From Drechslerella dactyloides (lineage: Eukaryota; Ascomycota; Orbiliomycetes; Orbiliales; Orbiliaceae): DNA of 64,000 nt. The stretch covers positions 2,666,001 through 2,730,000 of the forward strand of contig JAGTWJ010000007.1 of NCBI GenBank assembly GCA_020064725.1, given 5' to 3'. Below, piece after piece: positions 10,022 through 22,882 of the stretch; within the stretch, counting starts at the first letter, position 1; each line of letters begins with the position of its first letter. A program made the position numbers and the translations under genes. The notes beneath the pieces are model-generated. The model was not told the DNA's origin, did not search any database, and worked only from the letters and a program-made list of their open reading frames with translations.

Positions 10022-12193
10022 ATGTCGACGGACACCAGCAGCCGATTGACCTCGTTGATTTCGCGAATTCGCAGTTCGACGCCTCGGTCCACCTCTGCTT
10101 CGTCTCCAGCATCGGCTCCCACGCTGCCCACGAGCCCAGCCGCTTCCACGCTCTCTCATCTCAAACCATCTCGCCGCGCAATCTCCGACTTTTATGTCAG
10201 ACTCGACCACCCCCATCGAAGATACAAACCAGGCGAGAAAATCACCGGATCCATCGTCCTCTCTACTTCGCGCGCGACTAGAATCACTCACCTCACTCTC
10301 ACTTTAACCGGCGCTGTTATCGTCTACCCTCACGACAGACGCGGGCACAGATGGGGCGAGGATGTGGTCAAAGACGTCACCTACCGGGATAGCAAGTCTA
10401 TCAGAGGATGTCGGAGTCGAGGGACCTCCATCGAAGGAAAACACAACGGTCGGGGCGTCATACTGTTCGAAGATGAACAGGTCATCGTTGGTGAAGGACG
10501 CCTAGGTGCCGGTGGACTCGAAGTCGGTTTTGTCTACGACTTTCCGGCGAAAGACGGCATAAACAGCTTGGACGTATGGTCTCCCTCCAGATCTCTCCCC
10601 TGCAAAAAAAAGTTTACCCCCTGGATGATATCATTGTTAACATGTTGGTTCAATTGCTTCTAGTTCGAAAGAGGAGCCATCACATACCTCCTCACCGCAA
10701 CCCTCACCCGACCAACGACAATACATGCGGTCACCACCTACACCACCGAGGTCAAATTCTCAGAAAACATCGACGTCGCCCTCTTCAGCTCTCCGAAGCC
10801 TCTCACAATCTCCATAGAACCGCAGCGACCGCTCCGTCGGCTGAAATCATCAAGCTCGTCCAACGACTCGACAACATGCATCCAAACATCACATCATCCA
10901 CCCAACCTATCGCCATCGCTTTTGCCCACGGGGCAAAGTATCACCCCCGGCAGTGTTCCGTCCCTACCTCCTTCTCCGACCGTCTCAGCCCAGCCTCACC
11001 CGATGGCTACCATCGAGTTGCTCAAGCCTGCCTGCTTGCCGGGCGAATCGATTCCCATCAAGATCACAGTTTCACATAATAGGCCGTTGAAATCAATGTC
11101 GGGCGTAATAACCACATTGTCTCGCCAGTGCCATCTAGATACTCTGCCACCTGCCGATAAAGTTCTCACAGCATCATCACTTTCATTCTCTAAGTCGTCG
11201 GTGTCAACGTTTCGGAAAGATCTCGACCAGTCCCTCGCTGCTCTCATCGTGGATCCACGGAGTTTAACGACCGTTATCAAGACGAGCGTGCGGGTACCCA
11301 GCGACGCATTTCCCAGTATCACAACAGTGCCACAAGGATTGCTGGAGTTCAGATATTTTGTCGAGGTTGTGGTCGACCTGGGGGGAAAGCTGGCAAGCCG
11401 AAATGGCATGGGCGACGTCGTCATGGACAGCACTGCTAATGAGGACCTAAAGCGGAGTCAGACCGAGGGAATAATGGAAACCGATCGGATCAGACGAGAG
11501 AAAGGCGTCATCAGCTGTACTTTCCCGTTCATCGTAGGGACCGTGGACAGCTCGAAGCGTCGCAAGCGGAAGGACGACAAATCTAGGGAAAGCGTTGGCC
11601 CACCGTCGTCAGCTCCTTCGCACTCGTCCACTCTCGACTCACAAAGGGATGAATCTCGAACGGAGAGGGAGATGGAGAGAAACAATACGGTAGCGCAGGT
11701 GATGACCTTCCTGGGAGAGGCACCTGATTACCCGAGCGGAAGCGCGCGCTCTTCACCTATGAGCATAAGCACTACAGCCCCATCGGTCCAGGCTCCTCCG
11801 ATGATGCCCCCGCAGCTTCCGACAGCACATGATGAGAAGGCCCGGGTCAGGATCGCAGAGGAGCAACTGTTACCATCAGCTCCACCTTTTTCCGTACCCG
11901 GCGTTGAGGCATCGGCACCCCTTATACCTCCATTCGAAGATGACGATCTATATTTTGTACCGGAGAGTTCGACCCATGGAGCCGCAGCTCCAGCATACGA
12001 ACGCCCCCATACCTCGGCATCCGTTCCAGAGGCCATCCCGAACGAAGATAAAGAGGAGCTCGAAAGAGAGAGGCTCCTTGCTCAGGCCAGCGCCCCACCC
12101 ATCATCTCTAGTAGCAGTAGCCATCCGTCGGCTCCTAATATTGCAGACGAAGACGAACATGCAATTCAAGACCTACCTCGGTATATCCGATAA
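10022..12193 (+). CDS. palF: pH-response arrestin-like protein PalF/Rim8
   Basis: Two exons, 10022-10573 and 10664-12193 (donor GTATGG, acceptor TTCTAG, phase 0), giving 693 aa. After a Ser/Thr/Pro-rich start, an arrestin N-like domain opens with ISDFYVRLDHPHRRYKPGE and RITHLTLTLTG. The arrestin C-like domain begins near residue 300 (TIELLKPACLPGESIPIKI). The arrangement and the long disordered tail fit PalF/Rim8, which links the 7-TM pH sensor PalH/Rim21 to ESCRT. Two PSAP motifs (residues 588-591 and 672-675) are classic binding sites for the UEV domain of Vps23, and the tail also holds PAYE, a weak PxY-type site. The A. nidulans protein is somewhat longer. ATG 10022 is the first in the frame. 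Another alpha-arrestin is possible but less likely. Confidence 0.75.
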
Positions 12194-12826
12194 CTACTAC
12201 CACGACCGATTTGTCATCACGATTGCGCCTGTGAGATTTCTTGGCGTTCAATGCATCAGTGATTCCCTTGTCTCCACGCTTTGAATCACAAGTTCCTTCT
12301 TTTTATCTTTTTTTGACTTTTTGGCAAAGCGGATTATTTCTATTGTTTGCACAATACAAGGCGTCGAACGTGCGGTTTTGTTACTTTCTTCAACATGTTC
12401 ACGCATCGTGTCTTGTTATCCTCCAGAGGTTGGACATATCCCTTATTCCCCGGGCTTGATTTTCTTTCCCATACGGCGTTATGTGCCGACGCGGCATCAG
12501 GATACTTCACCATTTTGTATTAATCGGATTGGACTGTGGTTTCCCAGAGGGAAAGGAGCCACAGCAAAAATTTTTCTTTATGCATCTGTACGATTAGCTT
12601 TGATCGTAAAACGATTCTAGGATATTCGAACCTCACTGTCCAGCTTTTGTAACTAGGTTCTTGATGGAGACTGGGTATATAAGCCCTGGCGGATCGGATC
12701 ATGACGGGCAGAGCCAGAGGTTCAAAAGCCCCAAGCTCTTCCCCAGAAAAGCATTTCCATTGCATCATCGCTATGAATGTAACATACGGAGTATATTCAC
12801 CCGAATCTTTCTATCGGCGTTTGTAA
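12194..12826. other. Shared 3' region between convergent palF and mnd1
   Basis: T-rich sequence between two genes whose 3' ends face each other. No gene is seen. It presumably holds both polyadenylation regions; no single signal can be assigned. Confidence 0.5.
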
Positions 12827-13802
12827 TTATTCCACATCGTCCAGCTCCTCAGGAATCCCCAAGCTGCCTTTGAAAGCCGCGATGTCGGCAGACAGCATGC
12901 CTGCCCGTTTCATAAACCCTTCCATCGCGTATATATTGTCTACATCGGGCGATATTAGTCAGAATGCGTCCCAACTCGTCGACGTACGATTGTTATCACT
13001 GGTCAATGAATCATGTGGGGTGTAGGCGGACCTGTATAAAGATTGGCGGCTGTTTTCATGAGGGCTATGAGCTCATTCAGATATTCAATGTGGGCTGGGT
13101 CGTTGTCAGCATATGATGCTAGCTCCTTCTCCAGTGTTGACTTTTCCCTCGTGAGCTGCTGGATTTCATCCATGATGGCTGCTCTTTCAGCCTGTGCATG
13201 ACGTGAGGATGGGTGTGAATCGTTAGCACGGCTCTAACTGCCATATTATCAGATGACCAGAAACTTTACTTTTTCGGAGCCGTCTCCTTCTTTCTGCTCT
13301 CTCTCTTGATCTATTTCACCCTCGAGATCCTGAGTCTTCCCTTCCAAAGCCTTGACTTCTTTCTCCCAGCCTCTTAACTCATTCTGTTTCTTCTTCTTCT
13401 CGTCCCCTTTGAAGCACCAGTACCAATTGCCGCTGCCGATCTTTTCGACGCGAATCTTGTTCTCGTCAACGAGCGCAGTGAGATAGTCTTTAACTTGCAT
13501 ACCAGGTATGCCGGCAGCGGTGGGGAGGAGCTTTTCGAGATCCTTGATACAATGGGCAGTTATCGGACGGTGGTTGACGAAGAAGGATTCGACCGCGATG
13601 AGCTTCGCTGCTGACGGGTTGAACTTTGGCTGGAACCGTGTGACCGCAAAGTCAGCATATGCTCGCTAGAGCTCCAATATATCAAACAGATCATGGTAAC
13701 AGCAGTAGGTACGGTAGAGCTTAAGCCCTCTTTCGAGGATCTCTAGGTATCAGGCTATAGCCGGCTGGGTGCAGGAATGGCGTGTGACTCGTGGCCTACC
13801 AT
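12827..13802 (-). CDS. mnd1: Meiotic nuclear division protein 1 (Mnd1)
   Basis: Minus-strand gene. Exons 2-4 are well supported: 13270-13629, 13032-13191 and 12827-12939, phases consistent. The product has the Mnd1 layout: an N-terminal winged helix (ITAHCIKDLEKLLP, then GMQVKDYLTALVDENKIRVEKIG and GNWYW), a charged coiled coil from about residue 75, and a C-terminal leucine-zipper-like end (AANLYTDNIYAMEGFMKRAG, ending GIPEELDDVE). Mnd1 pairs with Hop2 and stimulates Dmc1/Rad51 strand invasion in meiosis. Family length is 205-219 aa. The start is uncertain. Exon 2 begins in frame at CCAAAG with a good acceptor and GCTGAC branch site, and the simplest model is a first exon holding only the ATG (13800-13802) before GTAGGC, giving 211 aa. 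The intact frame argues for a functional sexual cycle. Confidence 0.85.
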
Positions 13803-14270
13803 TGCGTGCGGTAATGAAACTGTCGATCGATGACGGGGTAGATTTAGGTATCCGGAGACGATATCGACGGAAGAGGGTTTCCGGCTTGATGTCACCCAAG
13901 GTGGTGGCCACTGCCCTAGGATGTTAACATGTTGTGAGCTCTCGAGCGGTGTTGATGGGGTAGGTCGACACAACTTTTATATAGCTAGCACAAGCAATGA
14001 ATTTACCAACTCGACGTGCTGCTAGGAAGCCACATATTCAGAAGCAGCTTCAAATTTGCAGCGGGATGCCCAACCGCCATAGATATGGCCAACCGTTCGA
14101 CCAAAGATATCATGATATATTCCCAAATTCTGTAATATGCCAGAGAATAATAAGCGTGACTCGGCATTACAATGTATTAACTATCTAACAAACATGTACC
14201 CAAGAGTGATGGCCAGAATCAAGACAGGCAAGATACGTCGTCAATGTAGCACACGAGCATGGGAGCTCTA
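13803..14270. other. Intergenic region upstream of mnd1 and downstream of the ABC transporter gene
   Basis: 468 bases on the promoter side of mnd1 and the 3' side of the transporter gene. No gene or clear motif is seen. Confidence 0.4.
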
Positions 14271-17200
14271 TTATACTCTGTCAAAATCTTCTCTCCGAAT
14301 CTTACTCCTATCGCACATGCCCCGGAACACGCCGCCGCTTTCCCACAAATTCAACGGTGTATCAACCTCCACAATACGGCCCTTGTCCAGCACGACAACT
14401 CTGTCATATCTTACAATAGTCCTCAGCCGATGCGCAATGCAAAGGACAGTGCTCGTTCCAAATCCCTCTGACATGGTCTTTTGAATCTTCCTATCTGTCT
14501 CCTCGTCGACGCTGCTGGTCGCTTCATCGCAAATAATGATACGACTGCCGCGGACGAGGGCGCGGGCTAATGCCATAAGCTGCCGTTGACCAAGAGAGAA
14601 GTTGAGACCCTCCTCGGTGACTGGTGTTTCAAGCGTGATCTTCTCTTTTCTCTGATCCCCTTGAGTTTCGGCATGTGGGCTGTTCCGACCGCTGTTCCCG
14701 CCATCGATGGCCTGGTCCAGCGATGAAGAAGTTGTAGATGCGCCCGCTTGCTCCGGTGCTACTAGGTAGCTCTGCCTTAATGCGTCCCACAGCTCTAGAT
14801 CGGTGTGCTCCCCGAAAGGATCCAGGTTGCTTCTGATGGTTCCATGAAATAGTGTTGGATCTTGCGGAATGATACTCAACCGGCTTCGAAGGTCTTGGAG
14901 ACCAAGTTTGCCGATATCGATACCATCGATCGTGATTTTGCCGTCACTTAACTCCGTGAGTCTGAATAGGGTACTCATAATACTGGACTTGCCTGCCCCG
15001 GTCCGCCCAACGATGCCGATCTTCTCACCGCCTTGGACATGCAAGTCTAGGCCCTGCAGCACGAGTGGTAGGCCTTCTCGATATCTCATCCGCACATTCT
15101 CGAATATAATTTCACCCTTTTCCGGCCAATCGGGGGAGGGCGAAATAGAGGTATGCACCGGCGGCTCCTGCGGTAGCTGCGTACCATAATAATGTATCCG
15201 TTCTGTGGAGTTCATTGCATTTTCCACTTCAGCCAGCTGCCGGATCATAAACTGTATGATCCCAACAACCTGTAGGATATAAGTCAACACCACACCAGCA
15301 GTTGAAGGGTTCGTATTGAACCTAGATGTGACAACGAGGATGGCCGTCGTGAAAATGAGGCTAATCGAGATTATGTCCAGTCGTATACTAAGCCACCTTT
15401 GGTTCGCATAAGTGATAAAGTATGCGGAATCCATTTGGTTGATAGCGTTGTTGAGGACGGCTTTGAATTGAGATTGGAGCCCGTACGCGCGGATCGTTGC
15501 CGTACCACTCAGAGCTTCACCGAACCTTGCAAATACGTCGGATCTGAGAACGGCTTCGTGCCGTTTCACTTCACGCGCGGAAGCGCGATAGAAACTAGCA
15601 GCCCACCAGAAGAAGACACTGAGAGGAGCAAGGGCAAGTGCGAACTGATAAAGCTGAATTAGCGCATGGCCTACAGGCACTCCGCAGAAGAAATAAATAC
15701 TCACCCAAGGGAAATACACTATCACCATTATAAAAACCGACAATACCATTACGAGCGTCAGAAAATACATTCTGATAGCATCTGTTAGGTTGTTATCCAT
15801 GATATCAACATCTTTCGAAAAGCGATTGACGATTCGTCCAAGGGGTGTGGTGTCAAAGAACGCCCTACGCCGTGGTGGTTAGTCTTCAAACCTCGATTTA
15901 TTACTAGAGGACCTGCTAACTCACACTGGCGCTCGCAATACGCTTCTCATGGCCCTTTGCATGAGGACCTTGCTGGCTTCGGTCCCGCCGATTGTAAGCG
16001 ATAAAGAGAAGATGAACATGAAGACGGCTTGAGCGACACCTAGACCGACATATCCGGCAATCTAATCCATGGTGTAAGCAAATCTTGGAGAATTGGCATT
16101 GGGAAGATCTGGGCACTTACGTAGGCTGACTTGGAGAGACCGTATTGACCACTCGTCCACCACGATAGCCAAATTGTGCTCATAATGTTTGTGGTTTGAG
16201 ATGTGAACAAGAACAGGATGACAACGGGAGCAATCAACAACGATCCACTGGCTTTCATGTAGGCATAGTATATGGGCCATCCCACACTACTTGTGGATCT
16301 TTCCTCATCTTGCATGAGCCCCGGCCCTTTGCCCTTCTTCGCCTTCTTTTTCTTGTCTTCGGGATGTTCCCCTTCGACAGCCTCCTCGGATTTCTTCTTT
16401 TCAGGAGCCTCTTCTGCAGCAGTCAACGAGAGCATCTGTTTGAATTCCTCATCATTCGCCATGAGTTCATCAAATGTCCCGATTGCACTGATCTTTCCGT
16501 CAGTCATGACAATGATTCTGTCACATCTATTCAAAACATGAAGTTGGTGCGTCGCAAGAACCCGACATTTGCCTTCCAACAGCCCGGCGATGGCCTCATT
16601 GAACATGTGCCGGCCGACGTGGGCATCAACTGCGCTTAGGGGATCGTCAAGCAGAATGATGTCGGAATTATGGTAAATCGCTCTGGCGATGTTGATCCGC
16701 TGCTTCTGACCGCCGGAAACTGTAATGCCGCGTTCACCAATTTCTGTCATGTCACCGAGAGGTAACATATCAATATCGGGCTTCAAAGCGCAGGCGTATA
16801 TGACTTTCTGATACCATACTGGATCAAAAGGCCGACCAAACGTGATGTTATCGCGCAAGGTTGCATTCTGGATCCATGCGGACTGAGGGCAGTATGCCAT
16901 GCTGGCTCCCTGAGTGATCGTGCCGCTGGTTTTACGCATATCCCCTGCAAGGGCTGCGAGGAGAGACGATTTACCAGAGCCAACAGTACCCACCACGGCG
17001 AGAAGCTCACTTCTAGATATATCAAGATTTATGTGGTCGATAGAGAAAGGCCGAGACTGTTCTTCATTTTTCGGCGCCTCGTTCGTTCCATTGTTTGAGG
17101 GTTTTGTATGCGTCTGCTTGGTGCCTGTAGTTTTATTCCCTTTTTCTTTCTTATCTTTACCTGTTTCAGCTTGATTTGGGGGGGCAGTCGTCTCCCATGT

Positions 17201-19044
17201 GAAAGATGCATCCTTGAGAACAAATGCATCATTTTGATCTGCGTCGATAGCACGCTGCTCTGGTTCGTCCTCTTGAAGGAGATATTCTTGGATCCTTTGG
17301 AGCGATACAAATGCGTCAATCGACTGAGCGATGACGACAGGGAGGAAATTGAGAGGAAGCCGCAGAGAGTTAAAAAGCCCAATGGAGGCGAATATCGTGG
17401 CAGGGTCGAGACTGGGATGAAGTAATGAGTACGTGACGAAGGCTAGAATTGATGCAAAAACTGGGAGCGACTAAGCAATTCAAGAGGTGTCAGTGATCCG
17501 ATGGAGCAATGTTCAAGTGTGAGCCGGCTCACCATTGCAATTGCATTGGCTGCACTTCTTATAGCTAGTAAGAATTGAATGGCTCTGATCTCACGACGTC
17601 TCAGCGCTCCGAGCTGTTTGAGAAAGCTCTCTTCCCAAGCGAAAAACTTGACGAATCTAACACCTTGTAAGATTTCCTGCATCAGATTGACTCGTTTGTC
17701 TGTTATCTGATTCATAGCCTTCCTCCTTCTTGCAAGAATCGCCACGGTCCACATCAAGAAAGGTGTTAGAATGAAGAGCAAGCCGATTCCAGCAAGCGCA
17801 GACACGCCGATATTGATAATTAGAAGTGCAATGGTGATGCAGACTTGTATCGGTGCAGTCCACATCATGTGACACCAGGAAGCGGCCTGGTCGATACGGT
17901 AGGTGTCAGTACCCATTAGATTGACGACTTTGCCGTTTGGCCATCCTGGAATATCGTCAAAGCCGCCGGGAGGGCCTCTCCTTCTGGACCTTTTAGGTTT
18001 TGGCTTCTCGTTGTCGTCAGCTTGTCTCGATATTGAGGTTTTGCCCGTTGCCCTCGCCCTCGATGATATGACGGTGCTCTTCTCGTAGATCATGCTGATT
18101 AATGCTGCCCTTGACATACCGCCTGTCAACATGCTTCTGTATAGAAACTGATTGACGCAGGTACTGGCAGTCCACTGCATCAATACTAGGCCGATTACTA
18201 GACCAATTCCATGTCCAATTGGCTCCGGCTGGCCGTAATATGCTCGTTGGGTGAATGTGATGATATAGCGAAGCATCTGGGGTGCTAGAACTAACAAAAC
18301 ATCTGCAATCAAGCGGCACAGACCAGCGGTCCAAAAAGTACGGAAGAAGGTATAATTGAGCGCCCCGAGGAGGGGATACTTGTCACCGCGAGCTACCCTC
18401 TCTTTGAACTGTTCGTTAATTTTGGCGACAGCAGGCTCTACACGACGTTCAGGAGGCAGGAGTGGAATGTCATTCAGCTCTAGGGGACGATTGTAGCCAA
18501 CCTAAGAGACATGGTTTAGCAAAGGATCTCTAGGCCATGTTACAGTTTATGCGAGGCAGCGGGGACTTGACTGGCATACTCTCATAAGATGGTTGATCCA
18601 GTAGAAGGTTAGCTGCGATACGACGTTTGAACTCTTCTCCTTGCTGACTTCTCGCTGTTCTGGCACAGGCGGGGGGATTCTTGATTTTAAAGGGTTTCGC
18701 CTATACCATGGCTTAGGGGCCTTTCTGAGATCCTTTTCATTTTGCTCCAGAGCGGCTGATTCCGCCGTGGTGGATTTTGTGAGCTGGGCAGCTAAGTGCG
18801 CCTCCAGAGCCTCAGAGTTGGGCTGCTTTTCCGCGACGATCGCATCAATATCCGACACGGATGAGGTCGACGGCGGCAGAGGAGGGTGTCCTTCACCGAA
18901 TGTATTCTTGTCATCCTCGAGGCCGATGCTATTATCACTGGTGGCCGAGGCAGGGATTTGAGTAGGATGCTCGGGATCGAGCGATGGTGGTTTTGAGGAC
19001 GCCAGGATACCGTCGGGTGGGCACGCGTGGCGGCCGAGGAGCAG
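14271..19044 (-). CDS. Full-length ABC transporter, ABCC subfamily, Yor1-like
   Basis: Five exons recognised on the minus strand: from at most 19044 to 18580, then 18501-17533, 17470-16121, 16061-15925 and 15864-14271; all phases agree. The layout is TMD1-NBD1-TMD2-NBD2 with at least 1,442 aa. NBD1 (about 16990-16640) has Walker A GTVGSGKSS, signature VSGGQKQR and Walker B IILLDDPLSAVD, with Asp in place of the catalytic Glu. NBD2 has Walker A GRTGAGKSS (near 15000), signature FSLGQRQLM and a complete Walker B, IICDEATSSVD. The N-terminus (KPWYRRNPLKSRIPPPVPEQRE, then LTFYWINHLM) matches Yor1-type plasma-membrane drug and organic-anion exporters; MRP-type vacuolar pumps usually have an extra N-terminal TMD0, absent here. 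The first exon lacks any in-frame ATG down to a stop at 19047, so the start probably lies in an unrecognised upstream exon. Confidence 0.85.
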
Positions 19045-21722
19045 CTAATGAACGGTGCGTTGTTGTGTGGTTAGGCGCTGGCTGCCCGCGGCTTTCGGTG
19101 CGCAGGTGCGACGTTATTCTGGGAGCAAGCTGGACGTGATACGATCGAAATCGAGCTGCGCAGATGCAATGCGACACAAGAAATGAACGTGGGAGAGGCT
19201 GCACAATGGAGTATGATTTATAATATCGATCATTACCAATTAGTGGCAAGGACTTGCTAAGGGATCTGTATGCATGGGCGTCGCTGCGAAGAAACCAGCC
19301 GACGGCGCCGAGAGCCCGATGTGAAGACACTGGCCCGTGCAGTATCCGGCGGTCGCCTCCCGGAGCTAGTAGCTGATACATCTAAAAGCCTAGCTCACGG
19401 AGCTTAACTGGCTGGATTAGTTACGACCGAATAAACCGCCGGAGGACCTATCCTTCTCTGCATAAAATATGTGCGTGTACGGCACCCAGGTGCCTTCCAG
19501 CTTCTCATGTGCTTCACATGCACATCTTATAATATAATGAATTAGCGGGTTCTTCGCCATAGGCTTCGAAGTCGTCCGACGGGATTCAACGATCCTGCTG
19601 GGAGTCACCAAGCGCCAGCCTGGTGACGCACTTTCTATGTATTTATCGGGTGCGGATCGGGGCAAGGATGTTCCGGGCTACTTATACATTGGTTATTACA
19701 TAAGTGCTACTTAAGTATGCAGAGTACCTATACACAGGTACCTAGGAAAGTACTTACCTACCTACTAATTAATTACTTACTTACCTACCTCTTACTTAAG
19801 TACTTATATTTGCCTAGGAGCAGGTCCTGCTATAGCTGGGTTATACGATATGCACGGCTATCGGTAGCACGGTCTCTCGCTAATCCGCGAATACCGGGTG
19901 GCTTCTGCCAGCTGCCTCACCACTCGTTAGTCTCCCGAGACTACCTAGGTACTCACTCATCCTGAAGGAAGATACCTCAACCAACATCAGCTAGGCCCCG
20001 GCAAGTTACTTGGTATGGAAGTGGACCAAGCAAGTAAGGTAAGTACTTACTTATTTGATTCCCCAGTCCTTCATTTTAATTTTGCTTTAATTTAGAGACC
20101 AAAAATGGTGTTCGATTCAATTTTTATTCGGGACGCATCTGCTGATTGACTTCGTGCAGACACAGCAGGCGCTAGCGCTAGATGGTCAAGTTCGGGTTCG
20201 GTTCTTGCCAGTGCAGTCTCATGGACGATTGATAAGATATCTGGGACAGCTACGCGTGCGAATGCGACTGCCATTTTAATCTGCACATTTTGTCTGTTCT
20301 GTTCGAACCGTTTGAAATGCACTGCATGTCCACACAGCTAGTCCGTTTATAATTTAGAGAGGCCGGATTGAATCGGCACAATACAAGAACACGACACGCG
20401 ACGCCGCGCCGTTCAACACTCAAGGTGGGAAATATTAATCGAAAGTTTCTGCCTAGCCTAGCTAAACTTTCTCGGGCGAGAACATGCATTCGCTCTACCT
20501 TTGCAACGAACCTGCAGCGCACAAACGTCGGCGCTGAATTGGGCTCTCGCGGACTCGAGCTTGAGGACTCTAAAGTCTCCACAAGATACGCGAACTTGGT
20601 AGGGGTCATCACGTCCTCTGGTCTCACGCATTAATTACCAATTCACGCCCTGACTGGGCTGAGAGTTTCCGCTGCTCGAACCTGTTGGGAATATGATACT
20701 CCGTGCCGACTTAGCCGGTTGACAGTATAGTGTGCAACGGCGAAGCGCACGAACGGATAAGTGTGATCCCTTTCCTTCGTCGGTCCCGACTCGGTCCCGT
20801 TGCTGGAATCTCCGAGCATGGCGAACTCGCCATTGAAGAGTGAGAGCTGCTTTTGTCTGTGCTCTGGGCAGGAGCGCTCCACTTTCACCTGAGCATTGGC
20901 ATTTGCTTGCCTTGCACGTGTACAGATTACGTACGTATCTCAATGGCCATATCTAACCGGAGGGGTTAATATGATGAACACTTTGGAAAGAATGTTCCAT
21001 CGATTAGCAAGCAGTCCGGATCCAAGCCTCGGGCGAATATTTAAGCTTTTGCCGCGCCGGCATGCTGCTAGCGCCTCACCAGCTGTGCGAAGAACAGCTG
21101 CAATAAATTTTGGCAGTATGATGAGTACGTATATGTACATGTACATGTACATGTTTATCTGTGTATCGTGTCTAGGTACTTACAAATTGAGTAGGTACAT
21201 GTTTTTATTCGGTCGCTCTGGCCTATGCCACGGACTTAAGTGCCGGCTAATCAAGGGCGGCAACATGGGACGACTTGCTCTCTCGACATTACCATGTATA
21301 TAAGCAAGTATTCGTATGCATACTAGTCCAATACACGCACACACACACACCAAGTCAGGGCCCGTTGCGTCCTCCCAAGCACCTTGAAAAAGTACTGTAC
21401 TTATATTATCTATATCTTTGAAGCTCTTGGCCTGGGCTTGGAATGAAAATCAAGCCTGACAGCGAGCACAGCGGCAAACAGGAAAAAGTTGGGCTGGTGG
21501 CGCGGCGGTGTTCGCGTGTTGCGGCGTTGTCGCGAAATGACATCATCCAAGACCGCAAACGATGCGCTGCGTTGATGCAATTGCAGCTTGTATAAGCTGA
21601 CTTGAGGCACTGGACTCAAACTATGTCATCGGAGGACAAAAGCTTCACCATCATATATCATTGCATGTATACAGCCCCGGTGAATTATACAGCCTCAACT
21701 TCACCCTGCATTACCGGTCAGA
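19045..21722. other. 2.7 kb intergenic region with low-complexity repeats
   Basis: This holds the promoter and probably the missing 5' exon of the ABC transporter gene (19045-19400). Then come a TACCTACC/TACTTACT low-complexity stretch around 19717-19815, a smaller echo at about 20030-20055, a GTACAT tandem near 21130-21155 and a short CA run near 21335-21350. No gene is supported. Confidence 0.5.
19717..19815. repeat. Low-complexity TACCTA/CTTACT-rich tract
   Basis: Overlapping imperfect units of TACCTA, CTTACT and ACTTAAGT fill about 100 bases. Some are palindromic (GTACCTAGG, ACTTAAGT). It reads as a degenerate tetranucleotide repeat rather than a mobile element. Confidence 0.6.
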
Positions 21723-22882
21723 ATGTCGACCTCCGACAGAGTCAAAACCATTGTAGCCAAGGAGGCCCACCAGGTCATTGAAGTTTCGAAAGATGCAGCA
21801 GCATCTGGGGCGTATGCGTTTCCGATCCTCGTAAGTACACTCCACAGATCTCCTTTTATCATATCCAGTGCATAAGGATACTGAATCTAAGTTGTATACT
21901 GGCATCTGCAGGGCGCATACCACTTCTTGCGCCATCCTTCTCTCCAACGTCCGCTGTGGCGCAAGCTGCTTCCGACCATCGCCCTTTCTGCAACAGTAAT
22001 CACAGCCATGTTTTTTATCACGTACATTCCGCAAGTTGCCCTGCTCGCATTTGTTGATGGGCCCATCGCAGTTGTCAATGCGGCTATGCTTGTTCTCTCT
22101 GAAAGCTCAACCTTGATTCTGCTTCTCAGTAAATGGTGGTGGATCGATGATGCTACGATCGAGGTGTTCGATGCCGTAAGTAGACTGGGGCCGCTACCCT
22201 TTTGTATATTCTCTCGACAGTCTTTTACTGATTTCGAAATTCGTGTCTGATGCGATGTACCAGGTCCTTGTGCAGCAGAACCAACAAGCTCTAGTTGCTG
22301 CTGGCCGTGAGGTTAAGGCTGGCAGCACAGGAGACCCCATCCAAAAACTTGGCAAGCGGCTCAAGAAACCATTCGGTGATAGCCCTATCAAAGCCCTGGT
22401 CAGATATCTGGCTTTACTACCTTTAAATTTTATTCCTGTGGTTGGCACTGTGGTATTCTTGGTCTTAAATGGTGGGTTAATGTTTAAAGATTTCTGTCAG
22501 CGGCTGGAAGCTACGCATGCCCTGGGGCGATCTGCTAATCAACTCCCCTGCACGGATATAGCTCGGAACGTGGGACCCGCCTTTCATTCGCGCTACTTCC
22601 AGCTAAAGGGATTCTCGGACACCGAGCGGACCGATTTCGTGAAGAGAAACCAAGGCGGATATATGGGGTAAGGCCGAGATCTCACATCCTCCATTTATTC
22701 AATCGCTATAGGGTTCGGCTGCTCACCATCTGGGCCTGACTAGTTTTGGACTTGTTTGTGTCATCCTGAACCTCCTCCCTATTGTCAACATCGTCCTCGC
22801 TTTTACCCATACTGTCGGGGCCGCTCTCTGGGCTGTCAGCCTGGAGCAAGCAGAGACAGATAAAGGGAAGAAAGTCGAATGA
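21723..22882 (+). CDS. Rrt8/Lds-like integral membrane protein (EI24-type fold)
   Basis: Four exons: 21723-21830, 21912-22175, 22264-22667 and 22744-22882, with donors GTAAGT, GTAAGT and GTAAGG; 304 aa. Several long hydrophobic segments are visible (LLPTIALSATVITAMFFITYIP, AAMLVLSESSTLILLLS, YLALLPLNFIPVVGTVVFLVLN, and FGLVCVILNLLPIVNIVLAF near the end). The motif LPLNFIPVVGT and the DF(C)QRLEATHALGR region are typical of the fungal family that includes yeast Rrt8, Lds1 and Lds2, distantly related to EI24/CysZ. Yeast members sit on lipid droplets and help to build the spore wall. The C-terminus is lysine-rich and cytosolic. The membrane topology is clear; the exact role in this fungus is not. 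Confidence 0.7.

Noticed and set aside
15399..15662. Plus-strand frame inside the ABC transporter gene
   Set aside because: It is a shadow of the transmembrane region on the minus strand.
19717..19815. Short repeated units taken at first for a CRISPR-like or transposon array
   Set aside because: There is no constant repeat and spacer length and no unique spacers; it is a degenerate tetranucleotide tract in a eukaryotic genome.
19943..19950. ACCTAGGT palindrome, also at 37307-37314
   Set aside because: Only two exact copies were found, so no case for a dispersed element can be made.
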